A stretch of DNA of 18,599 nt from a bacterium. Lineage in GTDB: Bacteria; Ratteibacteria; UBA8468; B48-G9; JAFGKM01. The stretch spans positions 1-18,599 of the forward strand of contig JAKPNC010000083.1 in NCBI GenBank assembly GCA_029548585.1, in the 5' to 3' direction. Both the position numbers and the translations under genes were made by a program. Position 1 is the first letter of the stretch, and every line of letters starts with the position of its first letter. Below are positions 7,508 to 14,230 of this stretch, in pieces. The notes below the pieces were generated by a model. That model was not told where the DNA came from and ran no database searches. It saw only the letters and a list, made by a program, of their open reading frames with translations.

Positions 7508-8362
7508 TCACGATGCAAGTTGTTCCGCCATGTAGGAACTCCTGCAGAATGTTCCCGAAAAGACATTTCTGAATCCCATAGCCATCCCGGTTTCCCTGTA
7601 CCTGTCAAATATTTCCGGGCGCATGTATTCTTTTACATCGAGGGCATTGCTGGAAGGCATGAGGTACTGCCCGATAACCAGGTAGTCGCACCCGGTCTCC
7701 CTGATCTGGGACATCAAGTCAATAACCTCGGCTTCCTTCTCTCCTATGCCGAGCATAAAACCGGATTTTGAGGGGAAACCTTCGTCGTGTATCAGCCTCA
7801 GCACAGACATCGAGACCCTGTATGAAGAGGATGGCCTTACAGACGGGTAGAGCCTTTCGACCGTCTCGATGTTATGGGCCACCATGTCCGGCCCGGATGA
7901 GAGCGCGATCCTGAGCAGATCCTTTCTTCCGCCGAAATCGGGTACCAGTATTTCAACCTTTACGGAAGGATCTGCCTTCCTGATTTCTTCGGTTACCGCC
8001 GCGAAATGGGAAGCTCCCCTGTCGGGCAGGTCGTCCCTCGTCGGAGAGGTTATAACGGCGTATTTCATGCCCATTCTTTTAACGGCCATGGCGATGCGTG
8101 CCGGCTCTTCATGGTCCACGGGCATGCCTTTTTTCAGCGGCAGGCGTTCCACCCCGCAGAACCTGCAGTTTCTTGTGCACAGGCTTCCCAATATCATGAA
8201 CGTGGCATATTTTTTACAGAAACATTCGTATATGTTCGGGCAAACGGCGCCCTCGCAGACCGTGTTGAGGGAGAGATCCCTGATCAGGGAACGAGTCATC
8301 CGGTAATTATCGTTGACCGAGACTCTCTTCTTCACCCAGGCGGGTATCTGTTTTCTTTCCAT
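7508..8362 (-). CDS. lipA: Lipoyl synthase (radical SAM)
   Basis: Inserts two sulfurs into protein-bound octanoyl groups to make lipoyl cofactor. 284 residues. The auxiliary 4Fe-4S cluster motif CX4CX5C is C36, C41, C47. The radical SAM motif CX3CX2C is C62, C66, C69 (CTRNCRFC). The C-terminal RSSY (274-277) supplies the serine ligand of the auxiliary cluster. Other family blocks are TRDDLPDRGASHF, HNIETVERLYPSVRP, KSGFMLGIGE and IGQYLMPS. Small departures from the usual form are CFCKKYATFMILG where most have xxGTATFMxxG, and TSPTRDD for TSVDRDD. They do not touch cluster ligands. Start is the ATG at 8362, four bases past the stop of the upstream gene. No lipB or lplA is nearby, so octanoyl transfer must be encoded elsewhere. 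Confidence 0.95.
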   Translation of the reverse strand: MERKQIPAWVKKRVSVNDNYRMTRSLIRDLSLNTVCEGAVCPNIYECFCKKYATFMILGSLCTRNCRFCGVERLPLKKGMPVDHEEPARIAMAVKRMGMKYAVITSPTRDDLPDRGASHFAAVTEEIRKADPSVKVEILVPDFGGRKDLLRIALSSGPDMVAHNIETVERLYPSVRPSSSYRVSMSVLRLIHDEGFPSKSGFMLGIGEKEAEVIDLMSQIRETGCDYLVIGQYLMPSSNALDVKEYMRPEIFDRYRETGMAMGFRNVFSGTFCRSSYMAEQLAS

Positions 8363-8366
8363 TCAT

Positions 8367-9425
8367 TTATCCCCAGAGCCTCTTTACGAAGGAGCCTGTT
8401 TCCTCAATCGTGCTGCCGGGGATTCCTCCGTCTATGAAGAGCCGTTCCGGAGGGAGTTCTTTAGACAGCGTTTCAACTTCGGGCGGGGTGCTGGCATAAA
8501 CATAGACGCTCTTGCCGGCATCGGTTATTCTCTTTATAACGGGTAACCAGGTTTCCGAGGCGCATGGAGGATTTCCCGCCCCCGGGACCACCTGAAACGC
8601 CTTTATGTAACGAAGCCCCAGGAGAATGTCGAGATGCCTCACTTCCTCGTACCCGTCAAGATGCCAGATGATGTACCCGAGATAATCTTTCAGTTGTTCA
8701 AGTTCAAAAACGACAAATTTTTCAAACAGGGAGGGAGATATCATCGTTGAAAAATCACACTGGCAGGCGTACGTCCTGCCCGGAGCCCACATGAGCCAGG
8801 AACAGTCGCCTTCAAGGCTTCCCCGGTACATGCTGTGAAAATAATCGTGAGCCTCTTTCCATGCATCGGTGAATTCTTTAACCTTTTCAAGAACCAGCCC
8901 CGGTTTTTCGACGACATCGAAAAGCATCTGGCCCGTTCCTCTCAGCATGGACATGCATGTCAGGGCGTCTCCAAGGTCAGGCAGGGAGACAGGATACCTG
9001 CCTGCGGATAATTCGAGCTGTTTGTCCATCAGCCTGCGGCTGACATCAACCCACCTGTTCTTCCTGTCAAACCTTATCCTGAAGCCTTCCCACTTGTCGA
9101 CAACCGGGTCGATCCATACAGTATTATCCCTGAAAACGACCCTGCCTCCAAGGTATGAAGACATTGTCATCGGGGTACCCCTCTGTCCCCAGGTGTGATG
9201 GTACACCGGATAAGATTCACCGAGGTATAAAGAGTTGAAACGGCTGGCGTTCCTGACATAAGAGTCAAGGTCAGAATCTCTTATTTCTCTTTCCCAGTCG
9301 ATCCTGACAGGCTTATCCTCTGCAGGGGAAGGGTTCGGCAGAACCTTCATGAAAAGCGGCCTGCCCTTGTTCTTCCCTTCCCACCAGTCAGAAATCTTTT
9401 CCAGTTTATCCCTTGAGATGTCCAT
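8367..9425 (-). CDS. Uroporphyrinogen decarboxylase-like (URO-D/MtaA superfamily) protein
   Basis: 352 residues, a single URO-D-type TIM barrel. Diagnostic blocks are CDFSTMISPSLFEKFV (223-238), IIWHLDGYEEVRHLD (252-266), IKAFQVVPGAGNPP (274-287) and AGKSVYVYASTPPEVE (303-318). They match a branch found in anaerobes that differs from true HemE and from characterised MtaA/CmuA methyltransferases. Members are often annotated as corrinoid-protein methyltransferases or URO-D-like. The substrate is unknown. H255 and H264 are candidate metal ligands by position, but I do not see a clear MtaA-style His-Cys-Cys zinc motif. It heads the cluster with lipA, nadE and GH172. The start has GGGAG seven bases upstream and a good promoter at 9448-9475. 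No corrinoid-binding protein gene is adjacent. Confidence 0.82.
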   Translation of the reverse strand: MDISRDKLEKISDWWEGKNKGRPLFMKVLPNPSPAEDKPVRIDWEREIRDSDLDSYVRNASRFNSLYLGESYPVYHHTWGQRGTPMTMSSYLGGRVVFRDNTVWIDPVVDKWEGFRIRFDRKNRWVDVSRRLMDKQLELSAGRYPVSLPDLGDALTCMSMLRGTGQMLFDVVEKPGLVLEKVKEFTDAWKEAHDYFHSMYRGSLEGDCSWLMWAPGRTYACQCDFSTMISPSLFEKFVVFELEQLKDYLGYIIWHLDGYEEVRHLDILLGLRYIKAFQVVPGAGNPPCASETWLPVIKRITDAGKSVYVYASTPPEVETLSKELPPERLFIDGGIPGSTIEETGSFVKRLWG

Positions 9426-9447
9426 TTTATTCTCCCGTTAATGATAA

Positions 9448-9475
9448 ATATTAACATAAAACGGCATATTTTCAA
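9448..9475 (-). promoter_or_regulatory. Promoter of the URO-D-like/lipA/nadE/GH172 cluster
   Basis: On the minus strand, TTGAAA (9470-9475), a 16-base spacer ending in TGT, then TAATAT (9448-9453), so the -10 is also extended. Transcription would start near 9441, about 16 bases before the first start codon. Confidence 0.65.
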
Positions 9476-9658
9476 TGGAAACCCGTTTTTTTTTGAGTTT
9501 TATCCCTGTGTTTCCAAAGCTTCCTGCTTCTCCTGCGTGGATACTTCGCTTTCCCCGGGCTTATTGCAAACCATCCTGTGCTGAAGATTTGGCGTGTATA
9601 CCTTCCCGGCACGGCCTGTCGTAAAATTCTTGTGCGGTTTCCTTAAAGAGCCGCCTTG

Positions 9659-9667
9659 TGCTAAAAT
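9659..9667 (+). promoter_or_regulatory. Extended -10 promoter of the dCTP deaminase homologue
   Basis: TGCTAAAAT is an extended -10 (TG + C + TAAAAT). The predicted transcription start, seven bases after the hexamer, is 9674, exactly the A of the ATG. No ribosome site is seen before that ATG, which fits a leaderless message. The -35 region (TTTCCT-like) is poor. Confidence 0.5.
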
Positions 9668-9673
9668 TGTTGG

Positions 9674-10210
9674 ATGGTAAAAAACGATAAATGGATCATA
9701 GAAAAAGGCATGTCCGGCATGATAACCCCCTTCTTTCCGGAAAAGATAAAGAAGGGGATATCCTACGGGGTTTCTTCTTACGGTTACGATTTCAGGTTGT
9801 CCGAAGAGTTCATGGTATTCAGGGGCACGGGGATTATTTCTCCAAGGAAGATATCCGAGAAAGATTTTGAATGCTGCAGCGGCAGGTCCTGCATAATCCC
9901 GCCCAACAGCTTTATCCTCGGTAAGAGCGAAGAAAGTTTCAGGATTCCCCGGGATGTCCTGGGGATATGTTTCGGCAAATCCACTTATGCAAGGTGCGGA
10001 ATAGTTATAAACGTGACTCCCCTTGAACCGGAGTGGGAAGGCCGCATAACCGTGCAGGTAGCCAACCTTTCCCCCGCAAAGGCGGAGGTGTACGCAGGGG
10101 AGGGAATAGGGCAGATAGTCTTTCTTTCATCTGAGGAGTCCTGTGGGAAGTCTTACAGGGACCTCTCGGGAAAGTACCAGTCATCAAGCGGTATCGTTCT
10201 GCCGAGGTGA
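9674..10210 (+). CDS. dcd: dCTP deaminase homologue with Glu-to-Gln at the catalytic position
   Basis: 178 residues, a normal length for the trimeric dCTP deaminase/dUTPase fold, which makes dUTP for thymidylate synthesis. Family blocks are intact: ISYGVSSYGYDFRL (29-42), CIIPPNSF (73-80), LGICFGKSTYARCGIVINVT (96-115), EPEWEG (118-123) and GKYQSSSGIVLP near the end. S103 and R107 match the active-site serine and arginine of GKSTYARCG. Oddity: the strand after EPEWEG normally reads TLEFSN, with the catalytic glutamate (E138 in E. coli Dcd). Here it is TVQVAN, putting Gln at residue 128 (codon CAG at 10055-10057). The alignment needs no gap. Activity as a deaminase is therefore in doubt; dUTPase-like or regulatory roles are possible. 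It is followed after 16 bases by the PHP gene. No ribosome site is seen, so translation may be leaderless. Confidence 0.88.
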   Translation: MVKNDKWIIEKGMSGMITPFFPEKIKKGISYGVSSYGYDFRLSEEFMVFRGTGIISPRKISEKDFECCSGRSCIIPPNSFILGKSEESFRIPRDVLGICFGKSTYARCGIVINVTPLEPEWEGRITVQVANLSPAKAEVYAGEGIGQIVFLSSEESCGKSYRDLSGKYQSSSGIVLPR

Positions 10211-10226
10211 CCGGAGGAGATATCAA

Positions 10227-11318
10227 ATGTTTATCCGTAAAGGATTGCCTGGATTACTCTTTCTTTCTCTACTGATAACGGGCGGATTCGCCGCTGCCGG
10301 ATCTCAGGGGATGCGTGCCGGGAACATTCATCTCGTTCTTAATCCCTACGGGGATATCGACTGGCAGGTTTTCCAGCAGCACAAAGCAAATTTTCACACT
10401 CACACAACGGAAAGCGAGGGAGAGATGAGTCCTGCCGGCGTTATAGATAAATACCTGGATCACGGCTGCACGGTTCTTGCCCTGACCGACCATAACATCT
10501 GCACATATCCCTGGGAAAAGTTCGACAGGATTCCTTCTTCCCTGGGTATGGTTGCCGTTGCCGGCACAGAGCATTCGTGCCCTCATCATGTAGTCAGCTT
10601 GTTCTGTAAATACGAACCCGAACAACACCATGACCTTGACCCTGTACTGGAAGGTATCAGGGAGAAAAAAGGGCTTGCGATTCTGTGCCATCCCGGAGAA
10701 TACTGGATGCCCGATTTTCTTTCCCACCATGTGCCTGAGAAAGTCGCTAAAGAATATACGGGTATATTCAGAAAGCATTCTCCCTACCTGCTGGGCATGG
10801 AAATTTTCAATTCAGGGTACCGCTGGCGTTTTGATCCTATTCTCTGGGACGAGTTGCTGACAGAACTGATGCCTGACAGGCCGGTGTGGGGTTTCGCCGC
10901 CGACGATATGCATTATTCATGGCAGACAGGCAGGGACTGGAATATTCTTGTCATGCCCGCCCTGACGGAAAAGGATGCCAGGGAATCCATGGAGAAAGGC
11001 AGGTTTTATTTCAGCACTCTCGGTACCCATGGACATAAGGAAAAGGATGTTGAAGGGACGCCTGTTATAAAGTCAATCGTACATGACCCGAAGGCAGGCA
11101 CCATAACCATATATGCCACCGACAGGGGAAAACCTGTTGCCGTGGAAAATTGCAGGTGGATATCGGGCGGAAAAGTGGTTCATACGGGACTGTCTGTAAA
11201 CTACAGGGCGATTAACCTGCCTGCCGCATACATCAGGGCCGAGCTCGCGGGTTCCGGGGGAACGACGTTTACAAATCCTTTCGGGTTTGATTCAATGCCC
11301 CGCCGCGTTACCAGGTAA
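10227..11318 (+). CDS. Exported PHP-domain metal-dependent phosphoesterase
   Basis: I start it at the ATG at 10227 (363 residues), which has GGAGGAG about seven bases upstream and gives a clean signal peptide (MFIRKGLPGLLFLSLLITGG, cleavage near AAAG at 25). The PHP metal-ligand motifs appear in order: NFHTHT (H57, H59), LTDHN (D88, H89), GTEH (E115), CHPG (H155) and DDMH (D227, H229). This pattern fits the trinuclear phosphoesterase centre of the PHP family, whose members hydrolyse phosphomonoesters or phosphodiesters. The last 100 or so residues look like a beta-rich appendix of unknown role. Export of a PHP protein implies a periplasmic substrate, not the DNA-polymerase-linked role. The 16-base gap suggests co-transcription with the deaminase homologue, with no obvious functional link. 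Confidence 0.85.
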   Translation: MFIRKGLPGLLFLSLLITGGFAAAGSQGMRAGNIHLVLNPYGDIDWQVFQQHKANFHTHTTESEGEMSPAGVIDKYLDHGCTVLALTDHNICTYPWEKFDRIPSSLGMVAVAGTEHSCPHHVVSLFCKYEPEQHHDLDPVLEGIREKKGLAILCHPGEYWMPDFLSHHVPEKVAKEYTGIFRKHSPYLLGMEIFNSGYRWRFDPILWDELLTELMPDRPVWGFAADDMHYSWQTGRDWNILVMPALTEKDARESMEKGRFYFSTLGTHGHKEKDVEGTPVIKSIVHDPKAGTITIYATDRGKPVAVENCRWISGGKVVHTGLSVNYRAINLPAAYIRAELAGSGGTTFTNPFGFDSMPRRVTR

Positions 11319-11339
11319 CTTCCCTTATGCCTTATTCTT

Positions 11340-12062
11340 CTATTTCAGGACGCTTATGACGTTCTGGACGTTCTTGATCCTTTCCGATACTACGGGGTGG
11401 CTCCTTAGGAAGGTTATCTGGGTTGAAGAATTGGTGCTTTCCATATCCTGGAGCTTCCTGAAGAAGGAAACCATACCTTCGGGGTTGTATCCGGAACGAT
11501 GGGCATATATAACCCCGTACGTGTCTGCCCTTAACTCGGCTTCCCTGCTGTACTTGAGCATGGTCACGCTGAATGTGGCATCCACTGCCTGCTGTATCGC
11601 CTTGCTCCTGTTGCTCAGGAGTATCTGGGCAGGTATTGAGTACAGCACTTGCTTCTGCATGTTGTTTACCCCGTCCCTTGCTATGATATGGGCTATCTCA
11701 TGGCCTATGACATTTGCGATTTCATCGTCTGACGAGGCTTTTTCAAGAAGACCCGTATGGAGGTAAACGAATCCTCCAGGGAGAGCGAAAGCGTTAATTT
11801 CCTTGTTTTCTATAACCCTGAAAGTGTAGGTAATATTTGTCCTGTCGGAATTGGAGGCAACCCTTTCTCCGATCCTTTGAATCCTTGAAGGTGTTGCAAC
11901 AACCTTGTATTCTGACTGTACCTTCCTGTCCGCGGCCACGCCCATGTCAACCTCGTCCTGCTCGGTGTAAAGAGTCTTTTCGCTCTTCTTTGTGACGGGG
12001 TTGTAATAGGTTGCGCATCCTGCCAGGAAAACTGCCATGACCAGCAAGAGAATCTTTTTCAT
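11340..12062 (-). CDS. M48-family metalloprotease lipoprotein
   Basis: 240 residues. A signal peptide ends in the lipobox LAGC, with the lipidated cysteine at 16. The zinc motif HEIAH is at 121-125 (catalytic E122), and the third zinc ligand is E176 in SREAELRAD (172-180). The block NAFALPGGFVYLHTGLL (90-106) is typical of small periplasmic M48 proteases such as LoiP/BepA-type outer-membrane quality-control enzymes. There are no TPR repeats, so it is closer in layout to LoiP than to BepA. The start follows AGGAGG six bases upstream; that site overlaps the TAG stop of mnmE, giving a tight operon with a 10-base gap. Stop codon is TAG. It converges with the PHP gene with a 21-base gap and no hairpin. 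Confidence 0.92.
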   Translation of the reverse strand: MKKILLLVMAVFLAGCATYYNPVTKKSEKTLYTEQDEVDMGVAADRKVQSEYKVVATPSRIQRIGERVASNSDRTNITYTFRVIENKEINAFALPGGFVYLHTGLLEKASSDDEIANVIGHEIAHIIARDGVNNMQKQVLYSIPAQILLSNRSKAIQQAVDATFSVTMLKYSREAELRADTYGVIYAHRSGYNPEGMVSFFRKLQDMESTNSSTQITFLRSHPVVSERIKNVQNVISVLK

Positions 12063-12072
12063 TTCATGCCTC

Positions 12073-13449
12073 CTATTTGCCTATGCAGAATTTTGAAAAA
12101 ATGGTTTCAAGCACATCTTCGTCCAGGTTTCTTCCGGTAAGTTCGTCTATTTCCCTGAGACACTCCTTCAACTGTTCGGCGCAGATTTCCATGTATTCCT
12201 GTCCCAGGCTTTCTTCCCTTACGATCCTGAGAGTTTCAAGCGTCTTCCTTACCTTGTCTTCCTGCCTCACGTTGAGGAATATCTCGTCGTTCTCCATTTT
12301 ACCATATCCCAGTGTTATAAGGGAATACATTCTTTCCTCCAGCGCCTCAATGCCCTTTCCCGTCCTGGCGGAAAGGGTGACAATTTTTTCTTTCCCGAAA
12401 GAGTCAACGAGGTTCTGCATCTCGATTTTAACCGGAAGGTCCGCCTTGTTTACAACGAGCAGGAAGAGTTTTTCCTTTACCTTCTCCAGGAGTCTCCTGT
12501 CATGGCTGTTCAGCTTTTTAGAACCGTCAAGGACCAGGAGGTTGATCTCTGCCTTTTCCATCCATTGGAGAGACTTTTTTATTCCCATTTCTTCAAGGCG
12601 GCCCCTGGTTTTCCTTATGCCAGCCGTGTCAATTATGTTTACCGGTATGCCGCGGATATTTAATGTTTCCTGCAACGAGTCCCTTGTCGTGCCGGCCACC
12701 TCTGTGACTATAGCCCTGTCCTCACCCAGGAGCGCGTTTAGAAGGCTCGATTTACCAGCGTTTGTCCTGCCGATTATGGCTGAATTTATCCCACTGTAAA
12801 GCACCCTGCCCCTTGAAGCCCTCTTCATGAAACTTTCAAGCTCAGAGACTGTATTTTCGATGTCCTTTTTTATGCCGGCAAAGTTTACCGTGCCAGCGTC
12901 TTCGGGGAAGTCTATGCCTGCCTCTATAAATGAAAGGATTTTTACGAGCCTGCGCCTGGTTTTTTCCAGGATGTGCTTATGCCCGCCCCTGAGCTTCTTC
13001 TGGGACATGTAGAGGGATCTTTCTGTCCGGCTGTTGATTATCTCAAGGACGCTTTCAGCCTGGAGAAGGTCAATGCGTCCGTTGATGAAAGCCCTTCTCG
13101 TGAATTCGCCCGGCAGGGCTATCCTTGCCCCATGGCTGACGCAGAGGCCCACTATTTCTCTCATGGGAACGATTCCCCCGTGGCAGCCTATCTCAGCCAT
13201 GTCTTCCCTTGTGTAGCTTCTCGGGGCAAGCATGAATGTCAAAAGAACTTCGTCAACAATCCGGTTTTGGTCATCGATTATGCGGCCGTAGGTCACCGTG
13301 TGGGTAGATATGCCTTCAACCTTTTTGCCTGAAGCCGGCCTGAATACCATGGAAACTATCCTGCGGGTAAGCCCGCCGCTTATCCTGATTATGCCTATTC
13401 CGCCCGTTCCCTGAGGCGTTGAAATGGCGCATATGGTATCTTTTAACAT
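12073..13449 (-). CDS. mnmE: tRNA uridine-5-carboxymethylaminomethyl modification GTPase MnmE
   Basis: Works with MnmG to modify U34 of certain tRNAs. I start it at the ATG at 13449 (458 residues): MLKDTICAISTPQGTGGIGI is the family N-terminus, with GGGGG eight bases upstream. An in-frame ATG at 13485 would add 12 hydrophilic residues but lies at or before the predicted transcription start. The N-terminal formyl-THF-binding domain is followed by the G domain: GRTNAGKS (227-234), GTTRD (253-257), DTAG (274-277) and NKAD (334-337). The C-terminus ends FCIGK, the required motif that closes every MnmE, so the gene is complete. Stop is TAG. The M48 lipoprotein gene follows after 10 bases. No mnmG is in the window. 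Confidence 0.96.
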   Translation of the reverse strand: MLKDTICAISTPQGTGGIGIIRISGGLTRRIVSMVFRPASGKKVEGISTHTVTYGRIIDDQNRIVDEVLLTFMLAPRSYTREDMAEIGCHGGIVPMREIVGLCVSHGARIALPGEFTRRAFINGRIDLLQAESVLEIINSRTERSLYMSQKKLRGGHKHILEKTRRRLVKILSFIEAGIDFPEDAGTVNFAGIKKDIENTVSELESFMKRASRGRVLYSGINSAIIGRTNAGKSSLLNALLGEDRAIVTEVAGTTRDSLQETLNIRGIPVNIIDTAGIRKTRGRLEEMGIKKSLQWMEKAEINLLVLDGSKKLNSHDRRLLEKVKEKLFLLVVNKADLPVKIEMQNLVDSFGKEKIVTLSARTGKGIEALEERMYSLITLGYGKMENDEIFLNVRQEDKVRKTLETLRIVREESLGQEYMEICAEQLKECLREIDELTGRNLDEDVLETIFSKFCIGK

Positions 13450-13487
13450 CTCCTTTTCCCCCGGGCCTTGCCCGTTTTCCTCCATTT

Positions 13488-13496
13488 ATTGTAACA
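13488..13496 (-). promoter_or_regulatory. Extended -10 promoter of mnmE
   Basis: On the minus strand, TGTTACAAT (TG + T + TACAAT). The predicted transcription start is near 13481, giving a leader of about 32 bases to the ATG at 13449. No good -35 is visible. Confidence 0.5.
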
Positions 13497-13539
13497 TATA
13501 GAAGCGAAGGTGTTCGGAATGAATCAAATACTGCAAGCG

Positions 13540-13548
13540 TGGTAAAAT
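13540..13548 (+). promoter_or_regulatory. Extended -10 promoter of the DUF4416 gene
   Basis: TGGTAAAAT (TG + G + TAAAAT). Predicted transcription start is near 13555, so the ATG at 13547 that overlaps the hexamer is unlikely to be used and the ATG at 13574 is preferred. No clear -35 is seen. Confidence 0.45.
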
Positions 13549-13573
13549 GGGAAAAATCAGGTTGGAATCATAC

Positions 13574-14074
13574 ATGGTGAAGGTTTTCTGCGGAATTATC
13601 TACAGGGATGAAGATTCCTTTGCCGGTGCAAGGCAGTCCCTGGAGAAATATTTCGGTCCGGCTGATATCGAGGCAGGCCCTGTCTCTTTCTGTTTCACGA
13701 AATACTATGAAAGGGAGATGGGAAAAGACCTCAAGAGAAGGTTTATCTCCTTCGCCGGGCTCCTGTCCGCAGAAAGATGTTTCGAGTGGAAGATTTTTAC
13801 CAACGGCATAGAGGAAAGTTTCATGGACAGGGGCTTACCGGGCAGGAAGGTCAACATAGATCCCGGCTACATGAATACCTCGAGGGTGATTCTGCTTTCC
13901 ACGAAAGACTATTCCCACAGGATCTGCCTTCAGGGAGGCATATTTGCCGAATTGACAATGTATTACATGGGGAAGGGCTTCAAGTTTCTTCCCTGGACAT
14001 ACCCTGATTACAGGACTTCCGCGTATCTCGATTTTTTCATGAGAATGAGGCAGAAGCTGTTGACGGAAAAGTAG
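13574..14074 (+). CDS. DUF4416 family protein
   Basis: 166 residues from the ATG at 13574, which gives the family N-terminus MVKVFCGIIYRDED; an ATG 27 bases upstream overlaps the promoter. Conserved blocks match DUF4416: SFCFTKYYEREMGKDLKRRF, WKIFTNGIE, VNIDPGYM, LLSTKDYSHRICLQGGIFAE and PWTYPDYRT. The function of the family is unknown. It is typical of Desulfobacterota, Nitrospirota and related groups. The many invariant Tyr, Glu, Asp and His residues suggest an enzyme or nucleotide-binding protein, but that is inference. There is no signal peptide, so it is cytoplasmic. Its TAG stop lies within the ribosome site of the next gene (six bases before an ATG), so the hydrolase is co-transcribed. 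It diverges from mnmE. Confidence 0.88.
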   Translation: MVKVFCGIIYRDEDSFAGARQSLEKYFGPADIEAGPVSFCFTKYYEREMGKDLKRRFISFAGLLSAERCFEWKIFTNGIEESFMDRGLPGRKVNIDPGYMNTSRVILLSTKDYSHRICLQGGIFAELTMYYMGKGFKFLPWTYPDYRTSAYLDFFMRMRQKLLTEK

Positions 14075-14080
14075 GAAAGA

Positions 14081-14227
14081 ATGAAAATTATCCTGAGGAT
14101 CCTTGCCGATGCGGCAGTGATCTTTCTTTCCCTCGCGCTTATCACCGGGTGGCGCGCACTTTCTCCTCCAAGGATGCCCCGGCATACAGGCCCCGAAGAC
14201 CTTGGCATGCCCCACCGGGAGATATAG
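14081..14227 (+). CDS. N-terminal membrane-anchor segment of the alpha/beta hydrolase, ended by in-frame TAG
   Basis: An ATG at 14081 with AGGAAAG just before it opens 48 codons, then TAG at 14225-14227. Residues 5-22 (LRILADAAVIFLSLALIT) form one membrane segment or signal anchor. The following HTGPEDLGMPHREI is the linker normally placed ahead of the hydrolase domain (compare TPxDLGLPYExVxFxTxDG in relatives). The very next codons, in the same frame, continue FMTSDGVRLRGWLIP. So this is the front of the neighbouring hydrolase, split by one amber codon. It could reflect a recent nonsense mutation, a base-call error, or readthrough. Other genes here (DUF4416, mnmE, M48 protease) use TAG as an ordinary stop, which argues against general recoding. 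Confidence 0.7.
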   Translation: MKIILRILADAAVIFLSLALITGWRALSPPRMPRHTGPEDLGMPHREI

Positions 14228-14230
14228 TTC

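Noticed and set aside
9634..9654. GCGG/CCGC inverted repeat ahead of the deaminase promoter as an operator
   Set aside because: Only four strong pairs and a long loop; it could be chance, and no regulator gene is nearby.
12077..12799. 240-codon plus-strand frame opposite mnmE
   Set aside because: Antisense shadow of a complete, motif-rich MnmE gene; serine- and leucine-rich with no family resemblance.
14225..14227. TAG read as pyrrolysine
   Set aside because: No pyl genes in view, the protein is not a methylamine methyltransferase, and TAG ends at least three other genes here (11340, 12073, 14072).
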